DNA from: CAVQGZ01 sp964400785
GTDB lineage: Bacteria; Actinomycetota; Actinomycetes; Jiangellales; Jiangellaceae
Length of the DNA stretch: 29,568 nt
Direction: 5' to 3'
Assembly (NCBI GenBank): GCA_964400785.1
Contig: CAYNWB010000026.1
Location: 1-29,568, forward strand
Made by a program: the position numbers and the translations under genes. Under the pieces are notes generated by a model, which saw nothing but the letters and a program-made list of their open reading frames with translations, was not told the DNA's origin and made no database searches. Each line of letters opens with the position of its first letter. Within the stretch, counting starts at the first letter, position 1. Below are positions 16,607-23,742 of this stretch, piece by piece.

Positions 16607-17089
16607 ATGCGTGTGCACATCGGTTCGGACCACGCCGGCTTCGAGGTGAAGAACCGCCTGGTCGAGACCCTGCGAGTGGACGGCGTCGACGTCGTCGACC
16701 ACGGGCCGCACGTCTACGACGCGTTGGACGACTACCCGCCGTTCTGCCTACGCACTGCGGAGGCTGTGGTGGCCGACGAAGGCTCGCTGGGCGTGGTGCT
16801 CGGCGGCTCGGGCAACGGTGAGCAGATCGCCGCCAACAAGGTCGCCGGCATCCGGGCCGCGCTGGCGTGGTCCCTGGAGACCGCGCGGCTGGCGCGCGAG
16901 CACAACGATGCCCAGGTGGTGTCGGTCGGAGCGCGGATGCACTCCTTCGACGAGGTGCTGCAGATCGTCGAGGTCTTCATCCGCACCCCCTTCAGCGGTG
17001 AGGCGCGTCACGAGAGGCGCATCGGCATGGTGAGCGCCTACGAGCAGACCGGCGAGGTTCCTCCGGTAGGACCGGGCACGTCCGGCTGA
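16607..17089 (+). CDS. rpiB: Ribose-5-phosphate isomerase B
   Basis: Interconverts ribose 5-phosphate and ribulose 5-phosphate in the pentose phosphate pathway. It has 160 residues. The RpiB/LacAB fold is shown by HIGSDHAGFEVK (4-15), VVDHGPHVYD and GGSGNGEQIAANK (67-78). In E. coli RpiB a catalytic Cys sits in the corresponding loop; the actinobacterial enzymes use Glu instead, and here GNGE puts that Glu at residue 72. H9 and the R/H residues of RLAREHNDAQVVSVGARM complete the phosphate site. The start ATG 16607 gives the normal N-terminus MRVHIGSDHAG. Its last 52 bases overlap a small convergent gene on the minus strand. Confidence 0.96.
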   Translation: MRVHIGSDHAGFEVKNRLVETLRVDGVDVVDHGPHVYDALDDYPPFCLRTAEAVVADEGSLGVVLGGSGNGEQIAANKVAGIRAALAWSLETARLAREHNDAQVVSVGARMHSFDEVLQIVEVFIRTPFSGEARHERRIGMVSAYEQTGEVPPVGPGTSG

Positions 17090-17229
17090 GGGCGCGACAC
17101 GTCGCGGGCTCGCATCGCCGCTGAGACACTGATGCCTGGCCCGGCGTCGCGAGCAGCCCTCCGGGCCGGTGCGGGCGGTCCTGGGTGCGGGTGGTCCGAG
17201 TCGTTCTGCGCCGTCGAGTCCGAAGCCAT
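17038..17229 (-). CDS. Putative small protein (63 aa) antisense to the rpiB 3' end
   Basis: A short reverse-strand frame of 63 codons starting at ATG 17229, in the otherwise empty 154-bp gap between rpiB and the DNA glycosylase gene and running 52 bases into rpiB. TAGCGT (17237-17242) ends seven bases before the ATG, the same arrangement as other genes in this window; this is the main evidence. The product is hydrophilic, with a disordered Pro/Ala-rich first half and a basic segment ISVSAAMRARDVSRP near residues 33-47 that looks like a linear motif. It has no membrane segment and one cysteine, at residue 62. I do not know its function. It could be a spurious frame, since antisense frames are common in this base composition. 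Confidence 0.45.
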   Translation of the reverse strand: MASDSTAQNDSDHPHPGPPAPARRAARDAGPGISVSAAMRARDVSRPQPDVPGPTGGTSPVCS

Positions 17230-17236
17230 GACGAGG

Positions 17237-17242
17237 ACGCTA
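17237..17242 (-). promoter_or_regulatory. -10-like TAGCGT for the 63-codon gene
   Basis: TAGCGT on the minus strand ends seven bases before ATG 17229. It is only one base from the GTG of the divergent glycosylase gene, so transcription of the two may interfere. Confidence 0.4.
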
Positions 17243-17243
17243 C

Positions 17244-18038
17244 GTGCCTGAAGGCCACACGATCCACCGGCTGGCGCGTGACGTCCGGCGCACCCTGCTG
17301 GGGCAGCAGGTGGCGGTCGACAGCCCGCAGGGCCGCTTCGAGGGCAGCGCCGCTTTGGTGGACGGTCGGGTGCTCGGTGACGTCGAGGCGTACGGCAAGC
17401 ACCTCTTCGTGGGCTTCGACGACCTCTGGGTGCACGTCCACCTCGGTCTCTTCGGTCGGGTCTCGACGGGTCCTGGTGCGGCCCCCGCGCCGCGTGGCGC
17501 GATCCGGATGCGGGTGCAGTCGGCGACGCACCATCTCGAGCTTCGCGGCCCGACGGTCTGCGAGGTGATCGATGACGAGCAGAAGACGCAGGTGCTGCGC
17601 CGCCTCGGCGCCGACCCGCTGCGTCCCGATGCGCGACCGGACGAGGCGTACGAGCGCATCGTTGGCCGTCGGCTGCCGATCGGAGCCCTGCTGCTCGACC
17701 AGTCCGTCGTTGCAGGCGTCGGCAACGTGTACCGGGCCGAGCTGTTGCACCGCGCTGCGATGTCCCCCTACCTGCCAGGGCGAGAGCTGAGGCAGACACA
17801 GTGGGCCGGTCTGTGGGACGACATGGTCACGCTGCTGCGTGCCGGCGTGCGGTCGGGACGCATCGTCACCACTGCGCCTGAGCACCGAGACCGGCCCTCC
17901 GGACGTGCCCGTCGGCAGGACGCGCACTACGTCTACCGCCGCACCGGACTCCCGTGTCGCCGGTGCGGCACGCCCATCGTCTCCGACGAGCTGGCGGCGC
18001 GAACGGTCTTCTGGTGCCCCGCCTGTCAGAACATGTAG
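17244..18038 (+). CDS. nei: Fpg/Nei family DNA glycosylase/AP lyase (endonuclease VIII-like)
   Basis: Base-excision repair enzyme of 264 residues that removes oxidised bases and cuts the resulting abasic site. The mature N-terminus PEGHTIHRLA provides the catalytic Pro2 and Glu3. The conserved lysine lies in AYGKHLFVGF, the helix-two-turn-helix in LLDQSVVAGVGNVYRAELL, and a C-terminal zinc finger has C238, C241, C258 and C261. PEGHTI rather than PELPEV at the N-terminus favours the Nei (endonuclease VIII) branch over Fpg/MutM. The start is GTG 17244, with GAGGA at 17233-17237 six bases upstream. It follows rpiB as in M. tuberculosis (Rv2464c next to Rv2465c, from memory). Its last 13 bases overlap the convergent Eis-like gene. 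Confidence 0.94.
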   Translation: MPEGHTIHRLARDVRRTLLGQQVAVDSPQGRFEGSAALVDGRVLGDVEAYGKHLFVGFDDLWVHVHLGLFGRVSTGPGAAPAPRGAIRMRVQSATHHLELRGPTVCEVIDDEQKTQVLRRLGADPLRPDARPDEAYERIVGRRLPIGALLLDQSVVAGVGNVYRAELLHRAAMSPYLPGRELRQTQWAGLWDDMVTLLRAGVRSGRIVTTAPEHRDRPSGRARRQDAHYVYRRTGLPCRRCGTPIVSDELAARTVFWCPACQNM

Positions 18039-19243
18039 GCACACCACGGTGGCACCTCGCCGCGCATCGCGTCGGCCAGCCTGCGCGCTGCACCGGGCGT
18101 GCCCTCGGGCAGCAGGCCGGCGGCGAGGTCGCGACGCATGGTGTCGTCGCCCAGGAAGGCCGCCGCCAGGTCACGTGAGCTCAGGGCCAGGTCGGTCGCG
18201 TCGGACGTGCGGTGCACCTCGGCCCCGGTGCTGTCCCCGCTCAGGCGCCACCGTCCGGCGTTCCAGGGGCAGCGCTCGTCGGTCACCTCGAGCACCACGT
18301 CGATGGGGCTGGCGTAGGTGCGGGCCGCCAGCGCCTCGTCCAGCCGAACCAGCCGCACCCACAGCTGCTCGGCGATGGTCGGGCGCAGCCGGACGCTGTA
18401 CTGGGTCCACGGCACGAGGGGATGGTCCAGAGGCAGGTTCCAGAAGCTCGTCCGCGCCATCAGGTCGAGGTCGAGAACCAGGTCGAGCAGGGCGCGGGTG
18501 GCGGTGGGGGAGGCGGCCACCATCTCGCGAACCTCGACACTGCCGTCTGGAGTCCCCGAGCTCCAGCGAGGCGTCGTGCGGAACCAGGCGTAGCCCTGGG
18601 GGTCGCCGGCTGCGTCGGCCACCACGGCACAGCGCATCCCGCTGGCAGGCGAAGCGGGGCTGGGCTCGTCGTAGGACGACTCGTGCCAGCACGGCAGCGA
18701 GCGGGTCACCATGCCGGGACGGGTGGGGCGCACCGCCTCGTACACGGCGATGCACTGCTCGATCAGCTCGGGGACGGTACCGAGCCGTACGCCCAGGTCG
18801 CCGTCGTGCGGACCGTCCAGCCGGGGAGCCCTGTCGGCCGTGACGGCAGCCATGCGACTGGCGATTCCGAAGTCGAAGCGTCCGTAGATGCCGGGCTCGG
18901 CGGCCCACAGCGCTGCCACGGGTTCGCCCGTCTCGTGCAGGCTTGCGAGCTGATCGGTGATCAGCGCCGACATCACGCCCCGGCGGCGGTGGGTCGGCGA
19001 CACTCCGACCCAGGTCACGCCGGCACAGGGCACGGTGCCGCCAGGCACGGTCAGCACCTGCGTGAAGGCTGCGGTGTGCCCGACGAGCTCGCTGCCGGCG
19101 AACGCGCCGGTCTGGCGAGCCCGCTCCAGGGCCGCCGACGCCACCTGCCACCGGCTGTCGGTGTCGTGGTGACCGAAGGCCGAGTCGTCGAGCCGGCGAA
19201 GCGCCGGCAGCTCGTCGTCGGTGAGGGTGCGCAGCTCGACCAT
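18026..19243 (-). CDS. eis: Eis-like GNAT N-acetyltransferase with sterol-carrier-like C-terminus
   Basis: A 405-residue protein of the Eis (enhanced intracellular survival) family, which transfers acetyl groups from acetyl-CoA to amines; the mycobacterial protein modifies aminoglycosides and other polyamines at several positions. The N-terminal GNAT domain shows AGVTWVGVSPTHRRRGVMSAL (74-94) with the pyrophosphate-binding RRRGVM stretch. A second degenerate GNAT domain and a C-terminal sterol-carrier-like domain follow. The protein ends WCAYMF: in Eis the C-terminal Phe carboxylate acts as the catalytic base, and this terminal Phe is kept. The start is ATG 19243, with a purine-rich AAGAGGG directly before it. 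Natural substrate and any effect on drug susceptibility are unknown. Confidence 0.9.
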   Translation of the reverse strand: MVELRTLTDDELPALRRLDDSAFGHHDTDSRWQVASAALERARQTGAFAGSELVGHTAAFTQVLTVPGGTVPCAGVTWVGVSPTHRRRGVMSALITDQLASLHETGEPVAALWAAEPGIYGRFDFGIASRMAAVTADRAPRLDGPHDGDLGVRLGTVPELIEQCIAVYEAVRPTRPGMVTRSLPCWHESSYDEPSPASPASGMRCAVVADAAGDPQGYAWFRTTPRWSSGTPDGSVEVREMVAASPTATRALLDLVLDLDLMARTSFWNLPLDHPLVPWTQYSVRLRPTIAEQLWVRLVRLDEALAARTYASPIDVVLEVTDERCPWNAGRWRLSGDSTGAEVHRTSDATDLALSSRDLAAAFLGDDTMRRDLAAGLLPEGTPGAARRLADAMRGEVPPWCAYMF

Positions 19244-19294
19244 CCCTCTTGCCTAGCAGACCCTGCCACGGCGGTCACGTGGGTTTCGCGGCAC

Positions 19295-19300
19295 TAGCCT
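19295..19300 (+). promoter_or_regulatory. -10 element TAGCCT for the PP2C phosphatase gene
   Basis: TAGCCT ends eight bases before ATG 19309, with no Shine-Dalgarno between. The same hexamer and spacing are found before the urease-like operon (24383-24388). Confidence 0.45.
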
Positions 19301-19308
19301 GCTCTGGC

Positions 19309-20343
19309 ATGAGCGGCCGACGTCTGAGCGAGCGGCAGCTGTTCACGGTGCTGCTGCTGCTTGTGGTCGGGATCGGGCTCGGCAAGGTGCTCTGGCCCGA
19401 CCTCGTGCCCGTGTCAGCCCTGGCCATCCCGGCCATGATCGGTGGATGGCGCCTGTCGCGCCCCTGGTTGGTCGCCCTCGCCGTGGCCGTCGTCGTGCTT
19501 CTGGTGGTCGAGCTGGCCGGCAGCCCGTTCGCACGCTCGTACCTCGCCGCCGCCGTGGTCGGGGTGGTCGTGGCGCTGGCGCTGCGCTACGCCTCGCTCC
19601 GGGAGCAGTGGGGCCTGCGCCCACGGGCAGGCATGGCGCTGCTGCTCTCCGTCCGCGACCAGCTACGAGCCCAGGGCGAGCCGCCGGCACTGCCGCAGGG
19701 GTGGGTGATGGCTCGCGCCCTTCGCTCGGCCGACGACGCCGCCTTTCGTGGGGACTTCACGCTGACCCACCGTGAGGCCGACCTGGTGCAGGTCGTGGTC
19801 GTGGACGTCTCCGGCCACGGGCTGGGCGTCGCTTCGCGGGCCATGCAGCTCGCGGGCGCGTTCGGAGGGCTCGTCGGGGTCGTGCCCTCCGAACGAACCC
19901 TGCAGGCCTGCAACGAGTACCTCGTCCGCCAGGGATGGGACCACGACTACGCGACCGCCGTCCATCTGGCGATCGACCTGCGGTCCGGCAGCGGTGAGAT
20001 CAGGGCTGGGGGACACCCCGCACCCCGCCTGCGCCGAGCCGACGGGACATGGGTGGAGGTGTCGGCGGCGGGTCCGATACTCGGCTTGTCCTCTGCTGCT
20101 CGCTTCGAACCGACGCTGGTGCACATCGGCCCTGGTGACATGCTCGTGCTGGTCACCGATGGCTTCCTGGACGAGGCCTCCGGCGGGGCCGAAGGCGAGT
20201 GGGGGCCGGTGGTGGCCGCGGTCGAGCAGTGGCTCGCCGAGGGTGCTCCGCCAGGTACACGTGTGCCGCCGCTGCGGTCGGGTCGGCCGGACGACGACGG
20301 GACGCTCGTGCTGGTGGGCCGCCCCGTTGCGCGGGTCGCCTGA
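19309..20343 (+). CDS. Membrane-anchored PP2C/SpoIIE-type serine phosphatase (RsbU-like)
   Basis: A 344-residue protein with about four N-terminal hydrophobic segments (roughly 11-29, 32-47, 52-70, 78-96) and a cytoplasmic SpoIIE/PP2C phosphatase domain (about 125-344). Metal-binding motifs are present: RGDF at 147-150, VVDVSGHG with D166, VTDGFLDE and the final RPDDDGTLVLV. Enzymes of this type usually dephosphorylate anti-anti-sigma factors (RsbU and SpoIIE are the paradigms) and so switch on alternative sigma factors. No anti-sigma or STAS-domain gene is in the window, so the partner is unknown. There is no PAS or GAF sensor domain; the membrane region is the likely input. The start is ATG 19309 rather than the longer frame from 19249, which would overlap the promoter-like TAGCCT. 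Confidence 0.9.
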   Translation: MSGRRLSERQLFTVLLLLVVGIGLGKVLWPDLVPVSALAIPAMIGGWRLSRPWLVALAVAVVVLLVVELAGSPFARSYLAAAVVGVVVALALRYASLREQWGLRPRAGMALLLSVRDQLRAQGEPPALPQGWVMARALRSADDAAFRGDFTLTHREADLVQVVVVDVSGHGLGVASRAMQLAGAFGGLVGVVPSERTLQACNEYLVRQGWDHDYATAVHLAIDLRSGSGEIRAGGHPAPRLRRADGTWVEVSAAGPILGLSSAARFEPTLVHIGPGDMLVLVTDGFLDEASGGAEGEWGPVVAAVEQWLAEGAPPGTRVPPLRSGRPDDDGTLVLVGRPVARVA

Positions 20344-20362
20344 CACCGCCATCTGGCGGTGC

Positions 20363-20368
20363 CACACT
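20363..20368 (+). promoter_or_regulatory. -10-like CACACT for the small acidic protein gene
   Basis: CACACT ends eight bases before ATG 20377, inside the 33-bp gap after the phosphatase gene. Confidence 0.3.
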
Positions 20369-20376
20369 CTGCACCC

Positions 20377-20562
20377 ATGGGACCAGATGACCCGGAGGAC
20401 ACCAACCCGGGCGGCTTGGACGTCGATCTCGTGGAGGACGGGTCGGGCACACAGCGGTACGTCGTGTACGACGACCACGGCGTGGCCGAGCTGGCGGACG
20501 AGATCGAGGGCTTGAGCCCCGGAGCCCAGCGCCGGGCAGCCGAGGAGGGCTTCCAGCAGTGA
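20377..20562 (+). CDS. Small acidic protein, unknown function (61 aa)
   Basis: A 61-residue soluble protein that I do not recognise. It begins MGPDDPEDTNPGG, has a beta-like core (QRYVVYDDHGVAEL) and a helical acidic end (ADEIEGLSPGAQRRAAEEGFQQ). Asp and Glu make up a large share of residues, so the predicted charge is strongly negative. It starts 33 bases after the phosphatase gene and ends 10 bases before the HAD gene, so the three probably share a transcript. The longer frame from 20359 (MPHSAP) is less likely because it overlaps the promoter-like hexamer. A role as partner of the phosphatase is only suggested by position. Confidence 0.7.
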   Translation: MGPDDPEDTNPGGLDVDLVEDGSGTQRYVVYDDHGVAELADEIEGLSPGAQRRAAEEGFQQ

Positions 20563-20572
20563 GACGCGCGGC

Positions 20573-21280
20573 GTGACGTTCGGCGAGCCAGGGCCGATCG
20601 ACGCGGTTCTGTTCGACTTCCACTCGACACTGGTCGACCAGGGTGACCCCTATGCGTGGCTCGATCTTGCGTGGAAGCGCGCCGGGCGTACCGGTGCGCC
20701 AGGGGACGTGCTCGGAGCATCCGGGCGCGACGAGCTCGCAGGCTGGGTGAACCGCATCTGGGAACACGTGCGCGAGGTCGACCCCCACAACGAGCGTGAC
20801 CTGTCCCCGGTGCGGCACCGCGAGGTCTACGACGTGCTGATGCAGCGGGTTCCTGCTGTCGACGACCACCTGGCGCACGCGCTGTACGAGTGCATGCTCG
20901 AGACGTGGATCCCCTACGACGACACCGTCCCGGTGCTGACCGAGCTACGTCGGCGCGGTGCGCGAATCGCCCTGGTCTCCAACGTGGGCATCGACGTACG
21001 TCCCGTGCTGCAGGCCGGTGAGCTCACCCATCTGTTCGACGCGATCGTCCTGTCGTACGAGGCGGGCTCGGTGAAGCCGGCCGCGCCCATCTTCGAGCAG
21101 GCGTTGACGGCCCTTGGAGCGCGCCCCGAGAACGCCCTCATGGTCGGTGACAGCCCGCACGACGACTCCGGCGCCGCACTCATCGGTATCCGCACCCTGC
21201 TGCTTCCCCGCACGAGCGGGACGCGGCACGGCCTGGACCTGGTTCTCGGGCTCGTCCTCGACCAGTCAGCCCGCCCGTAG
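20573..21280 (+). CDS. HAD-superfamily hydrolase with altered motif I
   Basis: A haloacid-dehalogenase-like hydrolase of 235 residues, probably a phosphatase of a small metabolite. Motif I is DFHSTLVD: the nucleophile Asp is D15, but the second Asp of the usual DxDxT, the general acid/base of phosphatases, is His (H17). Motif II is LVSNVG, motif III the Lys in GSVKPAAPIF, and motif IV VGDSPHDD. A helical cap domain lies at about 25-115. The His replacement resembles that in some dehalogenase-like or phosphotransferase subgroups and may change the reaction. The start is GTG 20573, ten bases after the previous stop; AGGAGG within 20543-20548 is too far upstream to be an obvious binding site for it. 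The 3' end overlaps the DUF167 remnant on the minus strand. Confidence 0.85.
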   Translation: MTFGEPGPIDAVLFDFHSTLVDQGDPYAWLDLAWKRAGRTGAPGDVLGASGRDELAGWVNRIWEHVREVDPHNERDLSPVRHREVYDVLMQRVPAVDDHLAHALYECMLETWIPYDDTVPVLTELRRRGARIALVSNVGIDVRPVLQAGELTHLFDAIVLSYEAGSVKPAAPIFEQALTALGARPENALMVGDSPHDDSGAALIGIRTLLLPRTSGTRHGLDLVLGLVLDQSARP

Positions 21281-21382
21281 CGCCTCGACCTGCTCGGCCA
21301 CCGCGACGACGAGGGCTCCGCCGTGGTCGCCGCCGACGGTCGGCCGTCGGGACCCGGGCTTCACCCAGACCGTGACGCACAC
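21266..21382 (-). pseudogene. Truncated DUF167 (YggU-type) gene remnant
   Basis: A 38-codon frame beginning with GTG 21382, five bases after the copA stop codon on the same strand. Its first 30 residues (VTVWVKPGSRRPTVGGDHGG, then ALVVAVAE) match the N-terminal half of DUF167/YggU proteins, which normally run 70-100 residues and continue with a conserved DGKAN or DGKAT segment. That part is absent: the frame ends QVEALRAG and then TGA, and the place where the rest should be is occupied by the intact 3' end of the convergent HAD gene. I read it as a deletion remnant; a functional mini-protein is possible but less likely. Confidence 0.55.
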
Positions 21383-21387
21383 CTCGA

Positions 21388-23631
21388 CTACTGCGACACC
21401 GGAGCGAACCGTCGCAGTCGCAGGCTGTTGCTCACGACGAACACCGACGAGAACGCCATGGCGGCTCCGGCGATGAGCGGGTTGAGCAGCGCGGCCATGG
21501 CCAATGGGATCGCGGCCACGTTGTAGGCGAACGCCCAGAAGAGGTTGCCCTTGATGGTGCGCAGGGTGCTGCGTGAGAGTCGGATCGCGTCCACGGCGGC
21601 CCGCAGGTCGCCACGCACCAGGGTGATGTCGCTGGCCTCGATGGCCACGTCGGTGCCGGTACCCATGGCGATGCCCAGGTCGGCCTGCGCCAGGGCGGCG
21701 GCGTCGTTGACCCCGTCGCCCACCATGGCGACGACACGGCCGGAACGCTGCAGGTCGCGCACGACCCCCACCTTGTCGGCCGGCATCACCTCGGCGATCA
21801 CCTCGTCGATGCCCACCTCGGCGGCGATCGCACGGGCGGATCGGTCGTTGTCCCCGGTGAGCAGGACGGGACGCAGCCCGAGGTGCTTCAGCTGCTCGAC
21901 CGCCTGGGCACTGGTCGGCTTGACCGTGTCGGCGACCACCAGCACGCCGCGCACCCGCCCGTCCCAGCCGACAGCGACCGCTGTGCGTCCGGCGGCCTCG
22001 GCGGTCTCGCGCGCCTGCTCGAGCTCGGCGGGCATCGGCAGCGACCACTGCTCGGCCAGCCACGAGGGACGTCCGGCCACGACGGCACGACCGTCCACGA
22101 CCCCCCGCACACCCAGGCCCTGGCTCGAGGCGAACCCCTCGATCGTCGGTAGCTCACCCGATGCCTCGGCCGCATCCGCGATTGCGCGCGCAACGGGGTG
22201 TTCGGAGGCGTGCTCGAGCGCGCCGGCCAGGCGGAGCAGCTCGTCGGCTGTCACATGCTCGGCAGGGACGACCTGCACCAGCTGCATGACCCCGGTGGTG
22301 ACCGTGCCCGTCTTGTCGAGCACGACCGTGTCGACCCGCCGTGTGGACTCCAGGATCTCCGGCCCCTTGATGAGGATGCCGAGCTGAGCACCTCGACCGG
22401 TACCCACCAGCAGTGCGGTGGGTGTGGCGAGCCCGAGGGCGCAGGGGCACGCGATGATCAGCACCGCCACGGCGGCGGTGAACGCCAGCTCAGGGCCCGC
22501 ATCGGCACCGAGCCAGAAGCCGAGCGTGGCCGCCGACAGCCCGATCACGATGGGCACGAACACGGCCGCGACCCGGTCGGCGAGTCGCTGCACCGGCGCC
22601 TTGCCGGACTGGGCCTGCTCGACCAGGCGGGCCATCTGGGCGAGCTGGGTGTCGGCGCCGACCCGAGCGGCGCGCACCACGAGCCGTCCTCCGGCGTTGA
22701 CGGTCGCACCCACGACGTCATCACCGGGAGCGACCTCGACGGGAACGGCCTCGCCGGTCAGCATGCTCGCGTCGACGGGCGAGGAGCCCTCCACCACTAC
22801 TCCGTCGGTGGCGATCTTCTCGCCCGGGCGCACGACGAACTCGTCGCCGACGCGCAGGTCGTCGATGGGTATGCGGGTCTCGCGGCCCTCCCGGCGCACC
22901 GCGACGTCCTTGGCGCCCATCTGCAGCAGCGCCCGCAGCGCCGCCCCGGAGCGCTTCTTGGCCCGGGCCTCGAAGTACCGGCCGGCCAGGATGAACGTCG
23001 TGACTGCTGCCGCCACCTCGAGGTAGATCTCACCCGAGCCGCTGCCGCGGTCGGGGATCAGCACGAAGCTCATGCGCATGCCGGGCATGCCGGCGTCGCC
23101 GAGGAACAGCGCGTACAGCGACCAGCCGAAGGCGGCTGTGACGCCGACGCTGATGAGGGTGTCCATCGTCGCCGCGGCGTGCTTGGCGTTGGTCCAGGCT
23201 GCCCGGTGGAACGGCAGCGCACCCCAGACGACGACGGGTGCGGCGAGGGTGAGTGCCAGCCACTGCCAGTTGTCGAACTGCCAGGCCGGCACCATCGACA
23301 TCGCCGCGACCGGCACGGTCAGAGCTGCCGAGACGAGCAGCCGTTGCCGCAGCGACTCGACCTCTGGGTCGTCGGGCACCTCGCCCTCCGCGCCTGCCGG
23401 GCGGGGGTCGGTGCGTCGCGGCGCCGGCAGGGTCGCGGAGTAGCCGGTGGCCTCGACCGTTGCGATCGCGTCCTCGATGCTCACGCCGTCTGGCAGCAGC
23501 ACCCGAGCCTTCTCCGTCGCGTAGTTGACCGACGCCTCGACACCGGGCATGCGGTTGAGCTTCTTCTCGACGCGAGCGGCGCACGACGCACACGTCATGC
23601 CACCGATCTCGAGCTCGACGGGGGCGGTCAT
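21388..23631 (-). CDS. copA: Copper-exporting P1B-type ATPase
   Basis: A Cu(I)-translocating P-type ATPase of 747 residues that pumps copper out of the cytoplasm. It has one N-terminal heavy-metal-associated domain with GMTCASC (C14, C17), eight predicted membrane helices, the actuator TGE at 292-294, the transmembrane metal site CPC (C395, C397), the phosphorylation motif DKTGT with D439, the SEHP motif that marks P1B ATPases, and the hinge GDGVND. The YN (AFAYNV) and MAFSS residues in the last two helices mark the Cu(I) subgroup. The start ATG 23631 has AGGGGAG directly upstream. It is the last intact gene of the csoR-copZ-peptide-copA operon, so copper induction through CsoR is expected. 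Confidence 0.96.
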   Translation of the reverse strand: MTAPVELEIGGMTCASCAARVEKKLNRMPGVEASVNYATEKARVLLPDGVSIEDAIATVEATGYSATLPAPRRTDPRPAGAEGEVPDDPEVESLRQRLLVSAALTVPVAAMSMVPAWQFDNWQWLALTLAAPVVVWGALPFHRAAWTNAKHAAATMDTLISVGVTAAFGWSLYALFLGDAGMPGMRMSFVLIPDRGSGSGEIYLEVAAAVTTFILAGRYFEARAKKRSGAALRALLQMGAKDVAVRREGRETRIPIDDLRVGDEFVVRPGEKIATDGVVVEGSSPVDASMLTGEAVPVEVAPGDDVVGATVNAGGRLVVRAARVGADTQLAQMARLVEQAQSGKAPVQRLADRVAAVFVPIVIGLSAATLGFWLGADAGPELAFTAAVAVLIIACPCALGLATPTALLVGTGRGAQLGILIKGPEILESTRRVDTVVLDKTGTVTTGVMQLVQVVPAEHVTADELLRLAGALEHASEHPVARAIADAAEASGELPTIEGFASSQGLGVRGVVDGRAVVAGRPSWLAEQWSLPMPAELEQARETAEAAGRTAVAVGWDGRVRGVLVVADTVKPTSAQAVEQLKHLGLRPVLLTGDNDRSARAIAAEVGIDEVIAEVMPADKVGVVRDLQRSGRVVAMVGDGVNDAAALAQADLGIAMGTGTDVAIEASDITLVRGDLRAAVDAIRLSRSTLRTIKGNLFWAFAYNVAAIPLAMAALLNPLIAGAAMAFSSVFVVSNSLRLRRFAPVSQ

Positions 23632-23643
23632 GGCTCCCCTCCT

Positions 23644-23742
23644 CTACAGCGGGCCGACGGCCGAGCCGACGAGCCACCCGGCCGCGAAGACGATCGCGAG
23701 CACGACGGCGAAGCCCACGAGCCTGGCCACGGCACCGGTCAT
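23644..23742 (-). CDS. 32-residue single-helix membrane peptide between copZ and copA
   Basis: A tiny gene missed by usual length cut-offs. Its ATG (23742) overlaps the copZ stop codon as ATGA, which implies translational coupling, and it stops 12 bases before the copA start. The peptide begins MTGAVARLVGFAVVLAIVF and continues into a glycine-rich segment ending SAVGPL, forming one transmembrane helix with an Arg near the cytoplasmic end. It has no Cys, Met cluster or other metal-binding residues. It may be an accessory peptide for CopA assembly, or the remains of a longer copper-operon membrane protein; I recall similar N-terminal helices in longer actinobacterial proteins from copper loci, but have not checked this. 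Confidence 0.65.
   Translation of the reverse strand: MTGAVARLVGFAVVLAIVFAAGWLVGSAVGPL

Noticed and set aside
16992..18047. A 351-codon minus-strand frame opposite the DNA glycosylase gene
   Set aside because: Antisense to a well-defined Nei protein and without motifs. Only the separate 63-codon frame at 17038-17229 in another phase has supporting signals.
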